In this document: positions 1 through 11,629 of the stretch, piece by piece
How positions within the stretch are numbered: the first letter of the stretch is position 1
Layout: each line of letters begins with the position of its first letter
Source: Cristatella mucedo
Lineage: Eukaryota; Bryozoa; Phylactolaemata; Cristatellidae
Direction: 5' to 3'
Assembly (NCBI GenBank): GCA_009760855.2
Contig: WPIO01000006.1
Location: 957,501 to 1,021,500, forward strand
Length of the DNA stretch: 64,000 nucleotides
Notes under the pieces: generated by a model
The model's database searches: none
What the model was told of the DNA's origin: nothing
The model's input: the letters and a program-made list of their open reading frames with translations, nothing else
Position numbers and translations under genes: made by a program

Positions 1-54
1 GGCGCTACCGTGTCAATAAATACTCAAACTGAACGTATCTTTATCTGCATTACG

Positions 55-132
55 AATAATAATAATAATAATGTACTCGATAAAGCTCCCTCGGAGAACT
101 TAATCTCTTTCTAGGCACTTTACATTTGCTGC
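55..132 (-). mobile_element. LINE 3' tail fragment
   Basis: Reverse complement of the family tail: (AAT)n, then the block containing GAGAACTTAATCTCTTTCTAG and TTTACATTTGCTGC. Confidence 0.65.
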
Positions 133-204
133 ATTACGAATTGTCGTTACTCATTGTTGCTGTGCGAAGGACGTAAATTCGACCCAGAAGTAAGGTTCTT
201 GGAC

Positions 205-350
205 ATTATTCCGATCCACCCAGGTCGTGGGTTCGAGGCATGCTGTAGGCAGACATTCCTGCGCTGCATGATGCACGCAAGGGATTCATAGTGGCTCAGG
301 CTGATGATCTGTCGATGTATAAATGAGGCTGTCGAATCAGCCAACATTTA
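205..350 (+). mobile_element. tRNA-derived SINE-1, degraded
   Basis: B-box-like GTGGGTTCGAGGC followed by the family end (AATGAGGCTGTCGAATCAGCC). The middle is diverged. Confidence 0.5.
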
Positions 351-699
351 ATTTTGCCGCTGGACCTTAGTTCAGAGGAAAGGCGCGTGAAAGGCACTTC
401 GCAGCCCAGTTAGTGGGTTCGAGCCTTGCAACGTGTAATTCGAAATTGCCCGCTGCCCGCGGATTGAATGCCGATAAAGGCTGCATTTCAGCGGCTGCCT
501 ACATGAGTCAGAAAAATCATTAATCATTCTTGAATTTACTCTTTCTTCACATCGTTTCTTACTCTTTCACAACGACGGTTGCCTTTTCTTAGCCTACTAG
601 CAATTTTACCATTAAAACTGCTCTTTTTTATTTGTCTTGATTCGAGAACGGGGTAGGGGGTCATATGTGTATCAGATGCTTGTCCATTAGCTGGCGATT

Positions 700-969
700 T
701 TAGCAGGTAGTTGATCGGCTGACTGAAAATGGAGTTTTGACAAAAATCTCTGCAGACACCAGTTTACTTCCACAGTAAAGCCACACGCCTCTGCAGTTGA
801 TTATCATTCCCACGGCAGCATCCGCCTCTAACGAGTAAACGTAGCGGACGAGATTAAAGTACGATCCACTATTGAGGCTACTGGATGGATGACAATGTAG
901 GGTATCCATTGTATATTTTTCAGACTCAACTTGAATCCAGTAACCAGTAAACAATTTCAAAGACACCAA
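700..969 (-). CDS. Candidate internal exon, unrecognised
   Basis: Minus-strand frame of about 85 codons with even amino-acid use: YTMDTLHCHPSS, YFNLVRYVYSLEADAAVGM, NCRGVWLYCGSKLVSAEIF. The likely acceptor is GGATTCAAG near 915 (weak). Possibly downstream of the gene that begins at 5972, but no phase-consistent chain was found. Confidence 0.25.
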   Translation of the reverse strand: MVSLKLFTGYWIQVESEKYTMDTLHCHPSSSLNSGSYFNLVRYVYSLEADAAVGMIINCRGVWLYCGSKLVSAEIFVKTPFSVSRSTTC

Positions 970-1163
970 GTGTTTACGCCAATATCAGTTATCAACAGAT
1001 GAGCCAAAGGTCGCCACGAGTATCGGCTAGCTAAATGAAATAAGCCGTGCTAGAAACACTTTTCAATAAGTAGAACTGTAAGAATAACTATGTATTTTTC
1101 AACCATTATTAACTCCAAATCTTAAGTCGGCTTGGCCTGCCTTAGTACGTGCTCGTTACCTAA

Positions 1164-1457
1164 TTACTTGGCCAAAGTCACAGACGTCAGCCACGTCCAC
1201 AGTGACGGTGGTCGGTTAAAAAGTCTCTCATGTTCTGTTAATAAGTCTCTTTGTTGATACAATTTTAGCTTTATTTTAATGAATTTTTCAGAATAATTTA
1301 TTGAACTACCATTATTTACATTATTTCGTTTTTCATCATTAATAATAATAAACTGTTTTTGGCAATGTTCTCGTATTATCATGAGATAAAAATCGAGAAA
1401 AATTAATAAATAAACATTCAATAATATGCACGCACGCACAAGGGCAGTTGTTTTCAT
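1164..1457 (-). CDS. Candidate exon, unrecognised
   Basis: Minus-strand frame ending LLTEHERLFNRPPSLWTWL at a possible GTAATT donor (phase 2). Its 5' half is T-rich and may be either a membrane anchor (LLNVYLLIFLDFYLMII) or the polypyrimidine tract of an acceptor near 1363. The ATG in frame is not convincing. Confidence 0.2.
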   Translation of the reverse strand: MKTTALVRACILLNVYLLIFLDFYLMIIREHCQKQFIIINDEKRNNVNNGSSINYSEKFIKIKLKLYQQRDLLTEHERLFNRPPSLWTWLTSVTLAK

Positions 1458-1846
1458 TAAAATGCATCTAATCCCGCTTTCCCTTTAAGATGCTCAGCAT
1501 TTGGAACTACTTGTAGGCCCATTAATCTGTATAAAGCATTGAGTCGATCAATCGGTCAGGTTGAGGTGCTAATGAGACTGCTTCAGTTGCTTTTTTCCTT
1601 CAATTAAAGTCGCTGAAAATCCAGTGTCCCTTTGGAAGCGCTGCAGTCGTCCCAATCTGTTGGCTCTACTGACGTCGTCGGGCATTTTTGATAACATACC
1701 ACGACTGCCTCTTTTAGCTTCAACCTTTAGCATATTTGTATTAATTGGTCTTTAGTTTTTAAGTTCGCTAAGTAAAAGTTTCACTGAAAAGGCTGTACAA
1801 TTTACCTGGTAAATTTCCCTAGGTCTCTGTAACATTATAGCTCAGT

Positions 1847-1849
<3 letters not shown>

Positions 1850-1928
<79 letters not shown>

Positions 1929-1988
1929 TCTCTGTCTCTCTCTCTCTGTCTCTCTCTCTCTCTGTCTCTCTCTCTCTCTCTCCCTCTC
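1850..1988. repeat. (CT)n array
   Basis: About 135 bases of CT with occasional GT interruptions; the Arg/Glu frame read through it is not a gene. Confidence 0.95.
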
Positions 1989-3040
1989 AAACCAGGAATT
2001 TCTTTTGCTTTGATCTCTCCCAGAGAAGAATTAGGCACAAATATCAACTAGCACCAGCTTTACGAATCGAATTCTCGAAATCTCACATTATTGCCGTTGC
2101 CAAGCTCCCGTGTGTAAACACAGCTTTTATTGAGCCTTTAAATTAGCACCGTGTGTTCAGTTTGTCAATTTTAACGGAATCTTAAGCGAATCTTCGAAGA
2201 CTAGCTTGTGCCCTATTGCACAGGTGGTTTTCCTCAGTAGCTATAAGCAGCGATTGGTGCTATTCCTGTTAACTAGCTTTACCCCTGAACCACTGCACTA
2301 CGAAATGCACAAGCCTATGAAACCATTGCACCGTCTCTTCATTTAGTTTCACTGCCAAATATGAAAGCCACAAGAAAGCAAATTGTACAGGGTCGGTTTT
2401 AACATGTTACCTGGTCGAGCTCAACAAAACTTTCCTGCTTGCCCTGATAGCAGCAATGTTATGAGATACGGTCATCGCAATATCTGTCCAGATGCCAAAA
2501 ACCCGACGCAATCATAACATTAATGAACCACTCGTAGTGATCATTTGAGTTTTAAAGATACCATCGGCTGTGCCATGCTTAGAGACAGTGTGTGCTATCC
2601 TGCTTAGTAGTGCTTCTTCCACTGGCTGTTGTCCGGGTTTTTCACTACAAAATATATGAAGCCTGCAGTTCTCAGTTAACGAGAGCTACCAGACGCGGCG
2701 GCACTCGTCAGTGGGCGCATCCATGCTCTACGCTTGCTATCTTTTTCGGAGTGGAATCCTTCAAGCCTGGAATGGATATATTTTGCAAGGTGCACCTGAC
2801 GTATTCCTTTCCTACAGTACCAAGGAGACTCCTGATAACGTCATAGAGGCTGTCAGTTTTGTGTCGGCTCTATTTAAACAGATAATTGCTTGATATCTAA
2901 CAAAGCGATCAGTTGTCTGGGGCAAACACTTCGAAGGCGTGTGGTAAAATGGTAGATAAGGCTGGTTGTGGCCTGCTATGTTCTCTCTGACGCTGACATT
3001 GCGATCGCGTAAGTGAAAGACCGTGCTGAAAGTCACTTTG

Positions 3041-3086
<46 letters not shown>

Positions 3087-3144
3087 GCACGCACGCACGC
3101 ACGCACGCACACACACGCGCACACACACACACGCACACACACAC
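3041..3144. repeat. (CA)n with (GCAC)n core
   Basis: CA dinucleotides flank a GCAC tetranucleotide core at about 3082-3110. Confidence 0.95.
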
Positions 3145-4280
3145 CTTGAGTTGCTGCATCTGTCTAGCCTAGCCCTTGGAAAGAAAATCCAGGTTTTCAG
3201 TGTTTGGCTCACGAAAGGATCCGCCAATTTAGGAACCCAATTAAGTGCCAAGGAAAGCAACCATCCCAAATAGCCAGTTAAAAGCTTTTGTTTTTAAAAG
3301 CTTCACGAGCTTTTAGAATGACAAGAACACTTGCATTTTTTGCTCCTGAAAAATAGAAGAGTAATAAGGTAAAAAAGCGTGGGCTACAGACTTTCGTGAC
3401 TGAAAAACACCTAAAAACTAGCATCGCCAGTTTCGCTGGTTACAGTAGCCACTTTATTCAGGACTTTGATAATATGCAGCTAGTACTACGGAAGTTTACC
3501 CTAGCCATGGCATGGCAGCAAATTCTCTTAAATCTAAATGCTATAAAAGCAGCTTACTACTTATTAGAAAACCTATTACTACTCAGAATTATAAAGCTTA
3601 GCTCTCAAAATGGGCATTGCAGCCATACCCAAGTTGCACGGACTCGCATGCTCCGGATGTCTTATTCCATGACTTTAGGAAAATCCAATCTATAACGTTT
3701 TAGTACTCTGGTCGCAGTTTGTCCTGATCCTCCAATAAGTGCGTGCATGTTTTTCACCAAGTCTAAGGCCTATGAGAGTCGAGTCGCTGCTTGCTGGCCC
3801 TACTGGTACTACTGCGTCTTTTCAGTGGCGGGGCCTCTGCTTCCACACGCAGCACTCTGTTGACTTACTCAAACTAAGCAAGAAAGAGAGAGAGAGAGAC
3901 AGTGAGAGAAAGGTTTGCATGTTTTTTAGAACAGATTGAAGGGGATGCTTGGATGGTCCTTTCGCGCACGACATTCTATTCGCACTGAAGTACTGTGCAA
4001 CTGTTTTCACAATGATACACTTCGGCGACGGCGCCGCACGGCAGAAATTATCGGTCGATGACCAGTCATAAGTAGCTGCCGACCTCGAAGTTGCCATTTG
4101 TCCATTTTACACTGGCCGCATTCTATAAATATCGAATAATTCGTGCTGTCCATCGAAGAGACTCGTAATAAGAGTGCTACTATGTATGGCTGCAAGCTAG
4201 AATACGATGCAAGCTGAAACTGTTATCGTGGATCACCATGCGGATTTATTTGGAGCAAAGCATCAACAGGTTGTATTGTT

Positions 4281-4545
<265 letters not shown>

Positions 4546-4761
4546 GACGCTGATGAGTGTGCCTGCCTTCTTGCGACTTGAAACCGAAATCTCAGAGAAT
4601 GAGGCGAGCAAATGGGAGTACCCCGATCGCGGCCAACTCATGTATCATTTCCAAATACCAACCCAACTCAAAGTATAAGCTGACTTGCGAATTTTGTCAG
4701 TGAGCATGAATTTGAAACGAGATTTCCACTGAAAAATTACACTATGGCCTAAATGTTTTTC

Positions 4762-4892
4762 ATTTGCAGCAAATGTAAAGCAAATAAAATGAGATCTTAT
4801 TGAGATCTTATTGATTACATTATTATGAGATCTTATTGATATTGAGTTCTCTGAGGGCGCTTTATCAAGGGTATTATTATTTATTTTATTAC
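4762..4892 (+). mobile_element. LINE 3' tail fragment with internal tandem copies
   Basis: Begins GCAGCAAATGTAAAG and ends TTCTCTGAGGGCGCTTTATC with ATT repeats. The centre holds three near copies of GAGATCTTATTGA. Confidence 0.6.
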
Positions 4893-5262
4893 TGTTCATT
4901 CTTTCCCACAACTGAAGGCCTTGACAAGCCATCAGATTTGCATAAAGTGTACACTACGCGGCGCTAACGCGCGATCCACCAAAGGTAGTTCACCAGCCCC
5001 GCCCATAATGTCGCCGCCCACGAATACACTAAGCCCAGGCTAGCGAAATTGATACCACTATTTGAACTCCTACGAAGAGGTCCATTAGCTAGAATAAACA
5101 TACTGTACCTCCTCAGTGGGATCATGACAGGCTGCTAAACATGCGTCTATTATCTGTGCGGCGGCCCGCAACCGGTCACGGTCACGCCTGAGCCTTCAGT
5201 GAGCTCTCATACTGCTCTCCCTAAAGTTCTTTCTTAAGCAACGGCGTCCTTCCTACGGCTAC

Positions 5263-5519
5263 CGACTGCGATTTATCGTGTGCGGTCCCTCGGGAGACGG
5301 ACGACCCGTCTCCCGAGGGTCGGGGTCGGGGAGCTCTGGGCGATCTGTGGTACGCGAACCATGGCTGTAGAAGGTGTGCGTGGATTTCCGGTGGCAGGCG
5401 CGCTCATGCCGTTTCCATATTTGGAACGGCCCATCGTGCAAAAGAACCATTTGGTTTAGTGATCCGTCAGTTCTTGGCAAATTCTCAGGGTAGCCAACGA
5501 CATGCTTAACAAATTCCGT
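5263..5519 (-). CDS. Candidate second exon of the minus-strand gene
   Basis: The acceptor (TTTCTGCTAACTAG, with a CTAAC branch-like motif) is phase 0. The frame reads TEFVKHVVGYPENLPRTDG, then QMVLLHDGPFQIWKRHERAC. It could end at a GTAGCC donor (phase 2) or run to a TAG two codons on. A 14-bp perfect hairpin lies in its 3' part. Unrecognised; could be a chance frame. Confidence 0.3.
5287..5319. repeat. Perfect 14-bp hairpin
   Basis: CCCTCGGGAGACGG, 5-nt loop ACGAC, exact complement. It lies within candidate exon 5263-5519. Confidence 0.85.
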
Positions 5520-5870
5520 CTAGTTAGCAGAAATTTCTCGCCATATTTTCAAAAGTTTTTTTGCAATGTTTACATGTGAATTGAGATGTCGACGGTTGGC
5601 TTGTCTTGATCACCTACGTGCATGCTAAAGTATACCTCCTAAGCCTCGCACATCTCAAAACAGGCGTTGGCCCCTTTTTCGCTCGTGTCCTGATAAATTG
5701 TCAACCCACCGAGCACAACAAATCTGCAAGATGTAAGCAACGCCTTGACCCGTGTCAATTAAAAATGTCTTCTCGCTTTTCTCTTTTTCCGCACTAACAT
5801 AAACAAAAGTGGTTTCTTCAGTGCTCCTGTACTGCCACAATTTCATGGATACTAATCTAAAGTAATATAC

Positions 5871-5972
5871 CTGCCCAATCCTCATTAATTCGGATCGATG
5901 CACAATGCCTGCAATATTTAGGAACCCGACGACAGCACCGAGCCAACCAACAAAGTTGAATGATTTCCTCAT
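5871..5972 (-). CDS. Candidate first exon with membrane anchor
   Basis: Minus-strand ATG at 5972 followed by 34 codons: MRKSFNFVGWLG, a hydrophobic run (AVVGFLNIAGIV), then HRSELMRIGQ and a GTATAT donor in phase 0. It looks like a signal anchor or signal peptide exon. It joins in frame to 5263-5519. No family recognised. Confidence 0.33.
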
Positions 5973-6279
5973 ATCAATGTCCTAACCGCACTGGCGAGGA
6001 TCTCGTGGATTTCTAATTATTTTAATCACACGAGATTAAGGAGAACCAGACAGTTTAACCATGGATCAAAATTCAAAATTAATTGAAATATATTACTTTT
6101 ATTATTTTAGTTTTTAATATTGCCTCTGGCTATCAGGAACAGACTAAAATAGGATTCTCGAAAATTGCCAACTTTAAAATACGATCTAATGTTGGACATT
6201 TAATCTCGTCTTACGTAGCTTTCTACTCGTGAGTCTTCTGACTTCGCAGTCATAGGAATAACGTCGGTGCAAAACTTTG

Positions 6280-6650
6280 CAACTCAGTGTGTGCTAACTG
6301 AGCTTCTAACCAATGTCAAATCCTGTGGAGACCGAGCCTCCAGCTCACATAAATCCAAACCTTCAACTCACTGCGGCTTTATGTCACGAATCATCGTGAC
6401 TTGACCATGTTTAAAAAGAAGCTAAAACTCACCTGTTCCTGATAGCATTTTGCATGAATTCACCAACCTTTGTGTGCTTATGAATGGTGACACGGCGCTT
6501 GCTGTCACTAACCAATTAAATGCTCCCTTTCTAAAAATTCGAAAGTACCTGACAAATATTTAGTTCTCTTAAGCGCTGTACCTACGTTTTATCTTAAAGC
6601 ACTAAACTTACGTCTTATTGATATTATCAATAATAAAATTATTGGAATAA
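6280..6650 (+). mobile_element. LINE 3' end, degraded
   Basis: Eroded match to the end of the LINE frame and its 3' UTR (TTTAAAAAGAAGCTAAAACT, TGTGTGCTTATG, TTAGTTCTCTTAAGCGCT) with an AT-rich tail. Confidence 0.6.
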
Positions 6651-6779
6651 TTTTTATTCTTACTTAAGTCGTCAAATCTTTTTAAGCTGATGGTTAACAT
6701 AGAAGGTAATGTATAGCCTTACTCTAATTATCATATAATGCAAAAACGGGGATCTTCGCATATCCTGTTTGCTCTCAGC

Positions 6780-6990
6780 ATTCTGGATTGCTATGTACGC
6801 CGCTCTGGTAACCTGCTGCTCTTGACGACTGACTGACTGAATGACCGGAGCTTCTTAAGTAAAGCCTGCAGAAAGCCGCTTACGCTTTAAATGGGCGCCA
6901 TACGAAACTCTCCTCCTCCCTGCCCACATAGTCTTTTTGGGTTTTTTAGAGTTACGATGGAGGTAAATGCATGCCTAAATGCATTTCTAT
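6780..6990 (+). repeat. Repeat family B, degraded copy
   Basis: Shares ACGAAACTCTCCT..CCCACATAGTC and GAGTTACGATGGAGGTAAAT with the copies at 17465 and 19755. Confidence 0.4.
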
Positions 6991-7439
6991 ATAAATTACT
7001 TTATGCTGAAGGATTTAGAGGCCGGAGAGCTCACCTAGACGTAAAGAAAGTCACTCGGAACCGTAAATACATCGCTAGGCTTCCTAATCCGTTCGATGCA
7101 ATACCTAATGTGCGCTTTTTATTGGACAGAGGGTTTAAATGTGATCCCCCTAAATGATGTGACAAAGAGATGAGCTTGCGAGTAGAGCTCACTTCTCTGA
7201 GTACTATATACGTATTTATAAAAATGTAAGTAATGAAGATAGGCCTATTGAAAAAGGAACCCTGCGCTTACCCACAATAAGTAATGATACGCTAGCTTCT
7301 GGCTTGTACTAAATCCTTGGCCGAAAACTCACAAAATGTTTCGTATGGTGGATGCAGCTAAAATTAACTGCCGACAATCTCACAAGGTGTGACAGCTAAA
7401 GCACAAGCACACTTCCAGCAATGCTTTCAGTACTTGCTA

Positions 7440-8705
7440 CTACCCCTAACTCAGTAGGAGACTGCAGAGTATTGATGTGAATGGACAAAGATCATATGAG
7501 GAACCTCTGAAATATGGGGTACCTCAGGGCTTCGTGATAGGTCCGGTTCTTTCAACGGTGTATTCCCTCCCTCTTGTCGATGTGATTGTCACGCACAATC
7601 TAGGCTTTCACTTCTATACAGATGACACTCAGTTGTACCTTCGCGTTGATTCCTCCCAGCCCTCTTGCACGTCGAATCCTCTTAACTTCCCTGCTGCATG
7701 TATTGATGACATCCGCAGATGGAAGGCAGCAACTTTTTTTAAATTAAATAATGATAAAACTAAATTACTAGTTATGGGAAAACCAAGTGTGATTCAGAAA
7801 TTGGAGAGGCTGACGCTCAAAACCGGCTCTGCCAGCAAATCTTCTTTTGAATCTGCACGAAATCTATGTATCATATTCCAAAGGGATCTGTCGTTAGATG
7901 ACCACATCAGCTTCACAATCAAGTATGCCTACTTTCCCCTATATAACATTGTTAAATATCGGGCTTGCTTAGATAGGGACACCACATATAAGTTGGCTCA
8001 CGCATTTGTGACATCCCGTCTTGACTTCTGTAACTCACTGCTTTCTGGTCTACCGGCATAGGCACTCAGGCGCTTACAGTTGATGCAAAACTCTACAGCT
8101 AGGCTTGTCTGTCGTGAGTTTCGCAGTAACCGCATCACACCACTTCTCGCCGATCTGCATTGGCTTTCAGTCAAGCAACTCATCGACTTCAAGGTTTTGT
8201 CGCTCACTTTTAAGTCACTTCATTCTTTAGCTCCAGCCTACTTATCAGATCTACAGCCCCACCAGGCTAAACATCGTACCAACCCCCTTTTTGGAATCTA
8301 ACTGTTTACTTATACCTCGTACAAACCTCAAATCATTTGGAGACAATGCCTTTAGTTCGTATGTTCCCAAAGCTCACTCCCGATAAGCGTCACGACATCC
8401 ACTGACTTGACCACATTTAAAAAGAAATTAAAACTCAGCCATTTGTGACAGCATTTAGTCGGTCCTTGTAAATCGTCCATTACGTGTTTGTGTGTGCTGC
8501 CACTATTGCATACTGCCACTCACCACACTTGCATGCTGACCTTGTGCATGTCACCCCTAACCATGTTATTCTTATGGTTAATCAAGCATGATACCACTCA
8601 CCATTCGATGGTATTTCCTTGGCAGCAAATGTAAAGCGCCTAGAATAAAAATTGAGTTCTCTGAGAGCGCTTTATCAAGTGTATTATTTTTGTTATGTTA
8701 TTATT
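7440..8705 (+). mobile_element. LINE (CR1/L2 type), 5'-truncated RT pseudogene
   Basis: Starts inside the reverse transcriptase (PLKYGVPQG, then FHFYTDDTQLYL, where the usual YADD is YTDD). An in-frame TAG at 8059 splits the thumb region from the rest (LADLHWLSVKQLIDFK). Ends with the family 3' UTR and tail near 8700. Inactive. Confidence 0.85.
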
Positions 8706-8719
8706 ATTACGACCTTATG

Positions 8720-9430
8720 TAGTGCTAGCGCTGTGAAAGGGTTTCTCTATTGCTTAATGTAGAATCATGTTATTAATCTGTTTAAGTGGTTACGGTTGGC
8801 TTCCCATAATGGCTGACTACTGCCTCGCGAGATCCCAATTTTTCTTGGAGCCATAAACTGAGATGATTTTGTGTGATCGATTCTCAGTTAGATTTCTCTT
8901 CTTTTTCTCTGTCTAGATTCATAATCGACAGCCTCGGATGTCATTACCAACACATACTTAGAACTTGGAAGTATTCTTGACGAAAGCGTTACCTCAAGAT
9001 TATCTGTAAGTTGTGCTGAAAAGATATTGTTCTTTTTACTAGGAACCTTGAAAGGCGTTTTACAAATGGAATATATTTTTCCATATAAAAAACTGGCTCT
9101 GGCACTAACATAGCTAGGTTCAAATATTCATCCATATTGACACTCACAAACTTAGTTACTTGGATTTGTTAGCTCGCCAATTGCTTTCGAGCAAGTTAAG
9201 CCCAAAGCCATTCATAAGACGGAGAATAATTTGCTTGCTAGGGCTTAGCAGTCTTCTTCGGAGAAACCTTCTGCATTCTTCAATGAAATATATTGAACCA
9301 CACATGCCTCAATAGCACCCTGTATATTCAAAGCGTTTAGTAGCAAAACTCCTTTACTAAATTTTCAGAGGTCGATCAGATTCACACCACAATTAAGGCT
9401 AGTAGCGAGAGCTCCTTACCTGCGGCGGGG
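8720..9430. other. No feature seen
   Basis: AT-rich sequence without a convincing frame, known repeat or RNA gene. Confidence 0.4.
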
Positions 9431-9439
9431 GGGGGGCCG

Positions 9440-9554
9440 CATAGCAGCTAATATTGGTGAAATGTATAATCATATCAATATCATATCAATAAATCATATC
9501 ATATCATATATCATATCATATCATATCAAATCATAGCAGCTAATATTGGTGAAA
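9440..9554. repeat. AT-rich pentamer tract between 23-bp direct repeats
   Basis: About 69 bases rich in ATATC/ATCAT units lie between two perfect 23-bp copies (9440-9462 and 9532-9554) beginning CATAGCAGCTAATATTGG. Confidence 0.8.
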
Positions 9555-10233
9555 ACAATAAGCCTGGCTGTGGCTGAGTTTTTTGCCTCACTAGACTAAA
9601 GGATGTTCTCAATCCATTCAAATCTGAATTCGTTCAACCGTTACTCTAGAAAATCCATGGTGGATGTAGGTCTTTTTCATTAATTACTAGCCTTAACACT
9701 TACTTATTGTTGACGCTTTTTACAAAAATGTTGCTAGCCGGTTAGCGAAACTTACCGGCATTATTAGTTTATAAGTTTTTCAGTAGGGATTCAAGTGCTA
9801 CAGTTTACTTTGAAACTGCTCACTTACACGTGACCAATGACTTACTTGTAGCTGCAATGGTGGTTACGTCACTGCCCACGACCTTTAAAATCTGTCGACG
9901 GAATTCGAATAGAATGATGACGACATCATGCTTGAGACTTAAAGCTCGTGCTTGTGAGGCTCTGGGTTGCTCCAGTCACACTTTTTGGATCTTTTTCTGT
10001 CCATCCACGTTGGGTGATTTTCAAATCTAATCTAGGAGACGGGTGACCTGCGGACTACACAAAAGTGTACCGTCTGCCCTTATGAGCTTATTTTCATGTA
10101 TGCACTGCTTCTGACGAACAGGAATCATATATCATTGCATCGGCAATCACTTTCATGTAGACAAACATTTGCTATGCTCGCCATTCAGCTCGCACCAGAA
10201 TCAGTCGCATATGATTGCTTAACTGAGCGCCCG

Positions 10234-10384
10234 CTAAGAAGGCCTTCGTTCAAGGAGGTTAGCTATTGCAAGGACATAATCTAATTCCTCTGCAAACCTT
10301 GACATTGAAAACCGCTCACAGTACAGCTGGAATAAGCAGCATTGTAGTGATTCAGTATTTCGTCCATCTTTGAGCAGCAGTGGC
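10234..10384 (-). other. Exon-like open frame, unassigned
   Basis: Minus strand: an acceptor (TTACTCTAAACAG) precedes LPLLLKDGRNTESLQCCLF and SRFAEELDYVLAIANLLER, then TAG. It is phase 0 but no partner exon is certain. May be chance. Confidence 0.2.
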
Positions 10385-10890
10385 AACTGTTTAGAGTAAT
10401 TTAAGTGAGGGTAATTTAAGTTCAGGTAGTTCAAGTGCTGCTTATTTAGATGCCCTCTGTGAATATTTCTTAGCCTTTAAAGATTTTAATTGGAAGATCC
10501 TCATCACAGCGAGTCGTGGTGATTAATATGTGCCATGGATCAGGGACTTGTCCTCGCTATGGGAGCTGGTTAAAGGTAGCCGGAGCCCTGGTTTTGTGTT
10601 AATTGTGCTCGAGCTGACTGCTAGGCTCCGGCCGCAGACCGAGTCTCTTGAGCAAAGGCAGGCTCACCAAGTAAAAGCCTTCTAGCACACTGTCCACACC
10701 CGGTGACAGTGAGGCGCTAGAATCTAGCATGGCTGCTTTCTTAGCTAGCACCAGCACAGACCCGATCGCGCGTGGTGAGGCGTCGATAGACAGCTGTTCA
10801 TGCTTTAAAACCTAGTACAAAGGAGAAAATCACAAGCCTCTGGAAGCTTTATTGGAATCGCTAGATTTTGCCCTCACCTACTTGTCGAAA

Positions 10891-10938
10891 CCCCCCCCCC
10901 CCCCCCCCCCGACAACTTCTCTCTCTCTCTCTCTCTCT
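10891..10938. repeat. Poly-C run and (CT)n
   Basis: About 19 C residues, then GACAACTT and a short CT array. Confidence 0.9.
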
Positions 10939-11553
10939 CCAACTCTGGCTTATGAATTCTAGCGGCTCTTTGCTGCTAGATCCATTCCATTCACTTCTTT
11001 GAATTCACTGGTTGAGTTGGGCTTCGCTATTTTTCTTTCTAGGCTAAGATTGGGTCTGTTAGGGCTACCAATTGCTCACCAAACACCACCAACTGTCTGT
11101 CTGTACTAAAGTAAACACTCAAGCGACGATTGCCATCCCTTAAGACTGATCGTAATGCCACAAATGGAGTTTTCGTAGCTTTAAATCCACCTTCGCTACT
11201 GGCCAGCCTGGCGAAGGATAAGAACAGAACATTTTTGAGCAAAATCGTGATCTTGCGGTGCTCCGCCTACATGGATGCAGCGGATCATTGTAGCAGCCAT
11301 TTTTGCCGTTGTTCGATTCTTGGCGCAGTGATTATTCAATAGTGGCAGTGCTTCTCTACTCAGATCCCATAGCATGACCGTGATAAATAGTGTCAGCCTC
11401 TTAACAACTGACTGCTAGCAACGATATCTGCCCGCTATCTTGTCAACTATCCATATCCGTAGAGCGCATGCTTTATCCCACGGTTAGCCCATTTATAGCG
11501 CCTGGGTGTTCACTGATACGCCATACTGAGTCGCACGAGCCACGCTCGTCAGG

Positions 11554-11629
11554 ATGCTGCGCCTGTCTGTCGTCCTTGCTTGCGCTTGGAGTTGTCTGGC
11601 ATTAACAAAATTGGAATGGCAAGACTGCG
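11554..11629 (+). CDS. GM2A: GM2 ganglioside activator-like protein, exon 1 (signal peptide)
   Basis: First of four exons (11554-11629, 13354-13588, 14900-15086, 20638-20769) giving a 209-residue protein. The ML/GM2-AP family extracts glycolipids from membranes in the lysosome and presents them to hydrolases such as beta-hexosaminidase. This exon encodes an N-terminal hydrophobic signal peptide (about residues 1-17) and then LEWQDC, the first conserved cysteine (Cys25). It ends in codon phase 1 at a GTATGT donor. The joined protein keeps eight cysteines at 25, 86, 104, 110, 124, 135, 137 and 184, matching the eight disulfide cysteines of mammalian GM2A in order, including the GSC and PCxCP motifs. 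No N-X-S/T sequon is present. The Cys86-Cys104 gap is longer than in human. Orthology to GM2A rather than another ML-like paralogue is inferred. Confidence 0.82.

Noticed and set aside
1835-2047. Arg/Glu-rich minus frame
   Set aside because: Translation of a CT/GA microsatellite; the same applies at 4207-4581, 21456-22067, 43369-44018 and 58421-59319.
7998-8207. Minus frames opposite LINE copies (also 51960-52226 and 55808-56074)
   Set aside because: Antisense shadows that recur with every LINE copy.
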